Assembly (NCBI GenBank): GCA_951804985.1 | Contig: OX638131.1 | Span: forward strand, 84,902,849-84,966,848 | Reading direction: 5' to 3' | DNA: 64,000 bases | Origin: Dryomyza anilis | Taxonomy: Eukaryota > Arthropoda > Insecta > Diptera > Dryomyzidae | Part shown: positions 55,608-64,000 of the stretch, one piece after another | How the letters are laid out: every line of letters begins with the position of its first letter | Position numbering within the stretch: position 1 is the stretch's first letter | Notes under the pieces: generated by a model | Seen by the model: only the letters and a program-made list of their open reading frames with translations | What the model was told of the DNA's origin: nothing | Databases searched by the model: none | Program-made: the position numbers and the translations under genes

Positions 55608-57707
55608 ACGAAAAGAGGCAAGCAATCAACAATAATAAATGTGACGCAAGAGAATTCAGCGCACTAAGCAATGTGTTAGAAAGAGTCGGAAGATCATTCA
55701 GCGCACTAAGCAAGGTGTGCTGAAAGATCAGCACATTGAATCACATGAGTGCGAATGAGATGCCAATAGCATGCGTCATTCACGTCAACGAGTAGAAGGT
55801 TCTCGAAACATGCCGAAGCTTATCGAACTGATGCAGTATATAAGGGAGCCGCATCTGAGGCACAGCACTTCAGTAGTGATTGTGAAGTGGTCGAGTGCGT
55901 CTCGTGTGATAAATTTCAAGTTAAATTGTGGACATGCAGCAGTTGTTAGAATTTGTTATTAGTAAAGTTGTTTATTAAAGGGAATTAATAAAGATAATTG
56001 TCTTTCACTTTCAAAGCATAAATGCTTGAAAAAATTTACCCACTAATAGTAGTTGGGCTCGTAATAAACGCATGTAGTTGTTAAAATATCTACAATATTA
56101 TTTATGTTATTTAAGCTTCAATCTACATATGAGTTGACTTTTTGACAGATTAACATTAAAATGTGTGCAATTATTAACTATATTACACATACGGTTAAAA
56201 GGTGATGATACAACATAATTTCTTCTACTAAATGGAAAATAGAATAATGTATCACCATTTCTACTACTTCTACGATTTTGGTTAATGGTAATATATCGTA
56301 GAAGCTCTGGTGAATCCAATTTACCAGTAATGAGTTGATGTATATATTACATCGGCATTTTTTCTGCGATCTTCAAGTGATTTCAAGTTTAATAGCTTCA
56401 ACCGATCCTCGTGTGGTGGTAGATTTTAATTATCAACCCAATTTAAACCTTTGAGAGCGAATCGTACAAAGTTTTATGTATTCGTTCGATACGATCAGTG
56501 TGCACTTTATAAAAAGGAGACCATACTTGACTTGCATATTCTAGAAGACATCGTACTAGAGTATTATACAAAGTTAATGTAGTTAAAGGACTATTAAATT
56601 CTTTAGCGTTTGATAAAACCAAGCAATTAAGAGACTTTTTTTTACATATATGTTCAATATAAAGTTTGAACGATAAAGTGGGATCAACAAACAGACCTAG
56701 ATCCTTTACTATATATACTCGACTAACATTTTCCTCTTTTAACATATAGTTATACTCTATATTGTTTCTCTTTCGAGAAAATACCATAGACTGACACTTA
56801 TCTGGATTAAGTACCAAATGGTTCTTAAAACACCAAATCTCAAAAAAAATTTAAATCTGTCTTTAGTAATTTAGCGTCCTAATAGTAATTTCTCATCCGT
56901 CATCGGCATAAATTAATAGATTGGAGTACTTTATATTGTATATGACACCATTAATTGACAAAATAAATAAAAGAGGTCCAAGATGGCTATCCTGATGTAC
57001 CCCGGATGTTGCAATAAAAGGTGAAGATGCAACTTTTCTGAAACGTATTTGATATGACCGATCAGATAAATAAGATTGTATCCATTTTACAAAGAATTCT
57101 GGAAAACCAAGTATCTTTAAATTGAACAATATTATATTGTGAGGAAGTTTGTCAAAAGCTTTACTGAAGTCAGTATATATGCAATCAACTTGATATCCTG
57201 ACTCGATTTGGCTAGTTGTGAATGAGGTGAAATCCAGTAGGTTTGATACCGTGGATCTACCGGTAACAAATCCATGCTGACGTGTTGTAATTACATGTTT
57301 ACAATGAATTTTTACATGATCATACACAATGCGTTCAAACAATTTCGGGATAGATGAGAGTTTGGTAATTGGTCTATAATTGGTAACATCGTTTTTGCAC
57401 CCTTTTTTAAAATTGGACTTATAAATAAGTTTTTCCAAAATTTTGGAAAATTACCTTCATTAATTGATTTATTAAATATGATACTAAGGGGCATACATAA
57501 CGACGCACCACAGTTCTTTAAAACTGTAGCAGGAATACCGTCTGGCCTAGAGCTATAATCATCATCAATTGACGAAATGTATTGCAAGATTAAATCCCGT
57601 GTAAAGGACATACAATTTAAACCAAACAAAAGAGTATTTTTATTTTGTATACAATCCAGCGATAAGAACTTATAGAACAGTTTTCCGTAGACTGAATTAT
57701 CGTAACA
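55604..57707 (+). mobile_element. second solo LTR, split by a LINE
   Basis: 55604-56000 and 57614-57707 together match the LTR at 8230-8750 (start TGTTACGAAAA, TATATAAGGGAGCCGCATCT, end CGTAACA), with ATAT at 55600-55603 and 57708-57711. The interruption is the LINE fragment on the minus strand. No internal retroviral-type sequence. Confidence 0.9.
56001..57613 (-). pseudogene. jockey/CR1-like LINE reverse transcriptase, inserted in the LTR
   Basis: 5'-truncated element on the minus strand. From the right it reads PDGIPATVLKNCG and a PLSIIFNKS segment (57312-57600). After a frameshift near 57420 comes NYRPITKLSSIPKLFERIV, QHGFVTGRST, YTDFSKAFDKLPH and LLIYADDG (56893-57438), then, after stops, LNPDKCQSMVFSR and LLEYASQVWSPFY (56443-56817). 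The YADD catalytic block survives, but the PQG block is altered (SGVHQDSHLGPLLF). Two shifts and several stops make it inactive. It differs from both other LINE copies in this window. Confidence 0.88.
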
Positions 57708-57853
57708 ATATCTATAAAACTTTCTTAAAAAATTTAATTGTAGACTGCGATAACCTCGTGCGCACTGATTTGGCGGTTACAACAATCTCATGCCACAAAC
57801 TCATACTCACAGACTATTTAGTTGGTTGCCACAACAAACCAAGTTTCTGTGTC

Positions 57854-58733
57854 TACACTCAGAAGAAAATGTACCATTAAGTACTTAAGGTACGACCATT
57901 AATATTATGGTTCATGTATTAATAGTTTTTTCTTTTTAAATCAAAAGTTTTCTAATTAATTCAATAGTATTTGGAAAATAAATTTAAATATTTCAATATT
58001 ATTATTTTAAATAGAATAAATACTGTTGTTTTTATGGTTTCCTCCTATAATAATAAACGTGGTGTAAAAAAAACACAAAAACGAATACAAACATGTTTAT
58101 TTTGTACGTCATTCTGCGTGTTTACTCAAAATGGTCGAATGTAATTTTTTGTAATAATCCATATTATTAACCGTGGCATTGGTAAGAACTCAATGTATTT
58201 AATGTAAATAAATTATATTTACATATTTATTTATAATTATATTTTTATTTATTACAGAAAATAAATAATACATCGAACTTCTATTATGGCAACGGACTCA
58301 AAAACAACTGCAGACTCAAGTACTACAATCAATTATTGGAAACCAAAGCAAACATTAAATGTGTTATAACCTTTTGCAGCAAGAAGTGTCTCTTTATGTG
58401 TGGGTTGTAAAAGTGAATATCAATTTCGACATTTAAATAAAATAATATATACAATAAATTAACTAAAATACATTTTTGTTTTAATAAATTATTAGGAAAA
58501 TGTAATTCGACTTTAGCATAAAATTAATAATGCGTATCATTAAAGTTGTATAGGTCTTTCTTATTGTAATTAAAATATCACATTATAAAATGTATGGTAT
58601 AACCACACATTGTATTAACAGTCTCAATATTACTGAACTAATGGGACGCATCCTATTGACCAATTTTAATGGTATAAATTATTGTTTTTCTATTGAAATA
58701 CTATCAATTTACCATGATTTTTTTCTGGGTGTA
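57854..58733 (+). mobile_element. CACTCAG (mariner-type) element, complete copy R2
   Basis: TACACTCAGAAGAAAATGTA at the left and TTTTTTTCTGGGTGTA at the right; 876 bp between TA dinucleotides. It is the only copy with both ends and serves as reference for R1, 50001-50205, 54490-54967 and 63576-64000. No transposase. Confidence 0.88.
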
Positions 58734-58817
58734 GGTAAAAAAAACTACTTAATAAAATACAGATATAGTTTAAATGAATGTATATAATATTTGAGTTTTA
58801 AACATTTTCTTTAGAGA

Positions 58818-59548
58818 CTAGCCTAATAAATCAAATAATTCTGTAAACAATTCAATGCGTTTCATTTCATCAGTCTCCTTTTTCATTTGAATTAACCAAT
58901 CACCCAATTTCGCATCAGTGGCCTTTTCAGCATCGCTAAGTGGTGTCCAAAATTCATTTGTAGCCTTATATATCGTATCTGTGAATGCTATGAAGTGTTC
59001 TTTAAATTCCGTCCTGAACGATTCCAAACCATTCTTCTCTAATGATGCCATAAGCGCTTCATCTTGGGTAGTTAACGTTTTTTTTTCTCGGCATCGTCAT
59101 TGATTTTACCTAACAAGTCGGCCAATACGGCGAACAGTTGAATTTTTTCTACCACATTTATTTTTTCTGTTATATCAATTTTGTCCATTTTCTCAACAAA
59201 TTCGTTGATTTCTACCAACAACGAATGTGGTTTTCCATTGGAATTATTTAAGATGCCCACATCGGAAATGACATCTTTAACGAATCTTTTTCCCTCGAAA
59301 ATAACTAAGACCATAATTCTTGTACGTTCATCAAAAATCTCCTCTCTTCACATCCAATTTCTCATTTAATACTGCAACTGTGGTGTCTTCGGATTCTTTA
59401 GTTCTTATAACATTGCTTAGCGAACACTGAGTTTTTGATGAAATATAAAATTTATATTTATTATAATTGTATTTAGATTGGAGAAGCATAAACTTACTTG
59501 TGCACATAATAAAACACCTAAAAATAGTACTATATGCTTGAAAGACAT
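58818..59548 (-). pseudogene. M4: broken copy of the secreted helical protein gene
   Basis: Promoter, exon 1 (59498-59548) and splice sites look normal, but exon 2 (58818-59426) carries several lesions. CSLC has become CSLSN. The segment before EDTSSEE is shortened and shifts frame into a stop near VKRGDF. About 13 codons covering YEFYTLADAIVTP are deleted (VLVIFEGKRFVKD). A further shift lies in the acidic run near 59080 (DDAEKKKR). The last 77 codons (LEKNGLESFRTEF ... KLGDWLIQMKKETDE) are open. With three independent defects this is a pseudogene. It lies 10 kb from M3 across a transposon block and remains in the same orientation as its relatives. Confidence 0.88.
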
Positions 59549-59590
59549 TGTATTTTATTTAGGGATCTGTTCGGAAGCAGCTTTAATTCT

Positions 59591-59625
59591 AAACTGAAGA
59601 ATTGCATATTTTATTTGTATTTATA
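59591..59625 (-). promoter_or_regulatory. M4 core promoter, retained
   Basis: TATAAATA (59618-59625, minus) and TCAGTTT initiator (A at 59595), spacing 30 bp as in the intact copies, so decay is confined to the coding part. Confidence 0.65.
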
Positions 59626-59689
59626 TAAGAAAATTTCATCATTTAAAAGGTCTTCGGTTAAAATGGAAGGTATTCAAAAGAATACTCAC

Positions 59690-60640
59690 GATAAGAATAC
59701 AAGTACTTCAAGATGTTTTTAATTAAATGATAAGTAGTACCGAAATATAAACTATATTATCAATAGTATGAATTATAATTTCAGCTACAAATCTAATCAA
59801 TCTCTGTTTTGTATTCACTTATACAAAGTAGGATGTTGTATTCGAACGTGTAAACCAACAAAATTTTTAAAAAAATCCGGTTTAAACATACAGGGTTAGG
59901 AACCGAAATTCTATTTTCTGCAGATTTAGTTCCGGTTCCAAAAAAAAAACATGAATCAACAATTCCGGACTACACTAATTATTTTTATTTCGATATCAGT
60001 TGCAGATACGGTTTAAGGTTTACGCACAATTTTTGCTCGAGTTCGAATTCCAATTTCATTTCCACAATTTCTAATATAAAAAGCAATTCGCTCATCTTTT
60101 TGTGTTTGAAAAATGTTGAATTTGTTTTAAAATATGGACCAAAACGCAAAAAACGAAACCATTATTTCAATAAATAGTTATAGTGTTGTTGATTCCTTCG
60201 AATTCCACATGAATTTCATGGTATTTTTCGAATACCTAATCGTAGAAATAATGAATTATTATTATCTAATGTGAAATTTAAAAATTAAAGGATTTTTTTT
60301 TACTTTTCATCCGTAAAAATCGTATTTGAAATTATGTTTTGAAATTATCACAAATATTCCTCGATTTGAAAAGTTAAACAAATAGATTAACATTTTATGT
60401 GCACTATTTGTCTTCAATTTTACAATTTTTCTTCATATCACAAAATACGACACCAAAAAACATTCCTCAGGGCTACTCTCAAATACAACACTTGTGGCAT
60501 TTCACTTTTATAAGGGATGCAACAACAAATTGACGTTTCTAAATTATTGTATCGTATATATACTACATGGTACATATACCATACGAAAATACGATGAACT
60601 GTAAGACAACTTCAAATTTACTTCCAAATAATGTAATGTA
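59690..60640. repeat. M-array upstream repeat and inverted interspersed repeat
   Basis: 59690-60120 matches the DNA upstream of M1 (including CAGGGTTAGGAACCG, CTATTTTCTGCAGATTTAG and the empty site near 60010) and, for its first half, M2. 60300-60605 is the inverted copy of 40640-40880. No gene. Confidence 0.7.
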
Positions 60641-60672
60641 ATATCTACTCTGAGAACGTTTATAACACCTAC

Positions 60673-62139
60673 ACGGATAGAAAAGATTTGTTTGAATATG
60701 TTTGAATGTAAGTAAAAAGTAATACGAAATTACCATACATGTATTAGGAATGAAGTGTAATTAAATTATAATCGAAACTGAATTTATTTTTGTTCACGTG
60801 TAAACATTATTATATTGTCCAGCAGAATCTGTCAAATTTACCATAAATATGTTACAATACCAACATAAAATTTTAATTGCATTTGAATAAACTATTTCTT
60901 GGCAATTTACTTGGTTAAAACTATGTTTCGAAACACATAAAATGCTAATCAAATCTAAATACAACGTATGTTCGCAACGCTCGTCTTAATTCGATAATTT
61001 ATCGACTGACGAAGTTGGCAACGCCATCGTTTGAACATATTGATGTTTAAAAACAAACAAAAAAGAAATTGGATTTAAATAAATGTATTCTTCCAACATT
61101 CTTCTTGTATATCATTTTAAACATACTTATGTTTGAAAACAAACAAAAAAAAGATGAATTCAAATGTAAATAAAGGTATTTTTGCAGCTCTCTTCTTGTA
61201 TATAAAGTTGACACTCGGTGATCGGCATTTTCTGCGTACGAGTCTTTAATTGTTCGTTGAGAAAACGTGTCGGTAATAATTATGTTATTTGTAAATTAAA
61301 TAAATATATAAATATTTTTACAAAAAGTACAAATAGTAACAGAGTATTATATAGTTCAGTATATAATTTCTGAAACTAATGTGAAAAAACCACAAATAAA
61401 AATCTGTGTTTCGATTTTCAAACAGAATTTGGCATGTTTTTTACAAAAGCCTCAGTGAATTCCTTCCCTACGCCATGTGATCAACTGTAACTGTACCATA
61501 TATAAAGCGAGCCTGGATCGTCTGGTTTAGCGTCTGTTGGTGCAATTGTGCATTCATTGATGCTGTCAATTGTATTGCAGTTTAAAACCACCAATTATTT
61601 ATTTATGCATTTTAAAATTTGTATATGAATTATATTATTATAATTTTCCACTGTGCATGTTTAAAGATTTTTAATAAAAATAAATAAAAAAAAACAACAT
61701 TTTATTTTTTTTTTATTTTCAGGATTTCTTACCAAAAATATTTAAATATGTTTATATGCAAACATACTACTTTTTGAACTGAAACAACTGATATGTTTCA
61801 CTGGAAACATATTTATATTCAGGTCGTTCAAAATCATGTTTATTTTGAACATATTTATGTTACGGTTCAAATATTTATTTTATTTGGATGTAGTAATTAT
61901 TATGTTTCCATTAGAACATACTCCATTTTGAGGGGCAACATTTAATGTTTCCAGGATATTATAATGTAAGTCAGAGTTCATTACAACACTGTACAGTTCT
62001 CAATACAACCCTGTTTACAAATGATTTATCAGTCAATTATGTTATTCAATTATATTATGTTTACATAAAATTCCAAATATACATGTTAATGCCTGCATAA
62101 TTATGTTTGGGAGAGCCCTTTTTTTTGCAGCGAGTATGT
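60673..62139 (+). mobile_element. interspersed repeat, second copy of 7352-9026, without LTR
   Basis: Same boundaries CACGGATAGAAAAGATTTG and GGGAGAGCCCTTTTTTTTGC. It lacks the LTR at about 61855 (TTTTGAACATATTTATGTTA), and has an extra ~320 bp around 61070-61390 (with AAACAAACAAAAAAAAGATG) that the other copy does not share. Confidence 0.8.
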
Positions 62140-62417
62140 TTCACAAATTATACGATTGGAACAAATTTTAAAAACTAAAATATAATATGGAGATCCCATA
62201 CGTAATTTCTAAATATTTCGCGAATGCTGATTTTGTCTGCATATGCAGTTTTTGCCTATTAATTATCATTTTCAAGAAAATGACTATCAAAGTTGCCCTT
62301 TAACCACTTTTAAATAATAGTTCTTTAAAAAACAATTTTTCAAAAAAAAAAAAAATTATATATAATGTCTACGTGTCTATTTTATGTACCTATATATTTA
62401 AATTTTAATCATAATGT
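62140..62417. other. 3' flank of M5
   Basis: 62260-62400 resembles the 3' flank of M2 and M3 (CTTTAACCACTTTT, GTTCTTTAAA). No other feature. Confidence 0.5.
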
Positions 62418-63201
62418 TTATTTCAATAAATCTAAAAATTCTGAAAACAAATCAAGGCGATTATCTTCATCAGTCTCATTAATCTGAATTAACCAATCAC
62501 CAATTTTTTTTTCTGTAACCTTTTCCTCAGCGCTAAGTGTTGTCCAATATTTATTTGCAACCTTATACATCGTATCCATAAATGCTTCCAAGTGTTCCAC
62601 AAATTCCGTTCCGAACGAATCGAAATCATTCTTTTTTATTGATTCCATAAACACTTCATCTTCGGTGGTTAAAGTTTTTTCGTCGTCTTCGTCAATTAAT
62701 TTATCTAGTAAATCGGATAATTCACCGAACAGTTGAAATTTAGCCACCATATTTGTCACACTTTCCTTTTCCATTTCAATTTTCTCAATTTTTTCAACAA
62801 ATTCCTTCATTTCTACCAACAACGGATAGGGTTTTCCATCGGAATTATTCAAATTGCCCACATCGGCAATGACATCTTTAAGGAATTTTTTTCCCGGCGT
62901 CATAATGGCATCGGTTAAAGTGTAGAATTCGTAAACAACTGAGACCATAAATGTTGTACGTTCATCTAAAATCTCCTTAGATGACGTCTCCAGATCCAAT
63001 TTATTTTTTATCAATTCAACGTAATTTTTAGTTTCGACTTCAGATTCTTTAGTTCTTATAACATTACATAGCGCACACTGTGTGATTTTAGAAAAAAAAA
63101 ATGTACATTTATTATGTATATTTGTACTAAAATATTAAAGCATAAACTACTTGTGCACATAATAAAACACCTATAAATAGTATTATATGCTTGAAAGACA
63201 T
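62418..63201 (-). CDS. M5: secreted helical protein, 236 aa, two exons
   Basis: Exon 1 63151-63201 (MSFKHIILFIGVLLCAQ, identical to M3) and exon 2 62418-63077; intron 73 bp. The donor has lost one A (GTAGTT instead of GTAAGT), which may weaken splicing, although GT remains and a frame joined as in the others gives a full-length protein. Mature start CALCNVIRTKESEVETKNYVELIKNKLDLETSS; acidic helical core with KIEKIEMEKESV; end KYWTTLSAEEKVTEKKIGDWLIQINETDED. Relative to the others one codon is missing in QMKQETD (QINETD). Coding frame otherwise intact. Closest to M3. Function unknown. Confidence 0.8.
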
Positions 63202-63243
63202 TGTATTTTATTTAAGGATCTCTTCGGCAGCAACTGTAATTAT

Positions 63244-63278
63244 AAACTGAAGTTTTGCATATTTTGTTTGTATTTATA
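63244..63278 (-). promoter_or_regulatory. M5 core promoter: TATA box and initiator
   Basis: TATAAATA (63271-63278, minus) with TCAGTTT (initiator A at 63248), spacing 30 bp. Confidence 0.75.
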
Positions 63279-63575
63279 TAAGTTAAATATCATCATTTAA
63301 ACTAATTTTTTAGCGTTCTGAATAGAAAAATTCAATAAAAATCTGCAAAGGTCTTCGGATCAAATGAAGGGTATTCAAAACAATACGTACGATAAGAATG
63401 TAAGTAGTTCAAGATGTGCTAATTAAATGCGTACTACTGAAATATGAACCATGTTATCTATAGTCTGAATTATAATTTCAACTACAAGCATAATCAATAT
63501 ATGTTTCATATATACTTATATAAAATATGAGTATGTTGTTTTCGAAAGTTTTTATATGAATATAATTCTGATGGT

Positions 63576-64000
63576 TACACACTCAGGAAAAAAGCTAAAT
63601 TAATAATACTTCAATAAAAAAAAAACAATTCAATGTACTATTGAAATGTGTATATAGGATGGCATTAGTTCAATAATTTCACATCGTTAGTACAATATGT
63701 TGTTATACCATACATTTTATAATGTACCCTATTAATTATAATAAGCAAGAACCACTAATATTTAATGATACGTATTATTAATTTTATGGTATAGACGAAT
63801 TCTATTATCCTAATAATTTATTAAAACAAAAATGTATTTTACTTACTTTATTGTATAATTTATTTAATATGACGAAATTTAAATTCTTATCTAAAAAATC
63901 ACACATAGAGGAAGGCACTCCTCGTTGTAAAAGGTTATAACATATTTAATGTTCGCATCAGTTTACAATAATTGATTGTAATACTTGAGTCTGTATTTTT
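63576..64000 (-). mobile_element. CACTCAG element upstream of M5, running off the window
   Basis: TACACACTCAGGAAAAAAGC onwards matches the inverted right end of 57854-58733 and reaches GGTTATAACATATTTAATG and ATTGATTGTAATACTTGAGT before the window ends. Its position relative to M5 equals that of 50001-50205 relative to M3, so it predates that duplication. Confidence 0.82.

Overview
This window looks like nuclear DNA from a higher (cyclorrhaphan) fly. It is very AT-rich, introns are 71-80 bp, and promoters pair a TATA box with a TCAGT initiator at the 30-32 bp spacing usual in insects. The space between genes is packed with nested transposons. I see no bacterial, phage or CRISPR feature and no conserved housekeeping gene. 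The species cannot be named from the sequence alone.

Two tandem gene families carry most of the coding content, and all members lie on the minus strand. Family 1 (genes A, B, C and D at 2.9-6.4, 15.8-19.7, 20.8-23.9 and 35.8-37.9 kb) encodes long intronless proteins. Each has one retropepsin-like aspartic protease domain at the N terminus (DTGS plus a VLGMDFL-type motif), followed by a variable number of an unrecognised ~62-residue repeat with an LP..L..(10-20)..G.F.Y.I.I.R.G...I.V.KN pattern, separated by polar linkers. No gag, reverse transcriptase, integrase or LTR accompanies the protease, so it looks like a domesticated Ty3/gypsy-type protease that has expanded as a host gene family. B and D are open, A has lost its last repeat to stop codons and a transposon insertion, and C is a frameshifted pseudogene.

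Family 2 (M1-M5 at 44.3-45.1, 46.6-47.3, 47.9-48.7, 58.8-59.5 and 62.4-63.2 kb) encodes secreted, acidic, mostly helical proteins of about 236 residues. A 17-codon first exon encodes the signal peptide and is joined in phase 0 to a ~660 bp second exon. Each copy has the same TATA/initiator promoter. M4 is a pseudogene. I do not recognise this family.

The rest is mobile DNA: a tRNA-derived SINE family (four full-length copies, one truncated copy, one relic), two solo LTRs in ATAT target sites, three degenerate non-LTR reverse transcriptases, a TIR transposon containing an RTE-like fragment, hAT-like elements with 8-bp target duplications, several TA-flanked mariner-type elements, a PIF/Harbinger-like element inside gene A, a CGATATC-rich element with 2-bp duplications, a foldback element and several long inverted repeats. 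Many boundaries are supported by target-site duplications. Several are confirmed by an empty site in a duplicated copy elsewhere in the window, which also gives relative ages.

Layout: 0-2 kb LINE and SINE relics; 2.9-6.8 kb gene A; 6.9-15.6 kb repeats; 15.8-24.2 kb genes B and C; 24.7-35.0 kb transposon-rich; 35.8-38.1 kb gene D; 38.2-43.3 kb nested elements; 44.3-48.7 kb M1-M3; 49-58.7 kb an almost continuous transposon block; 58.8-63.2 kb M4 and M5, ending in another transposon copy.
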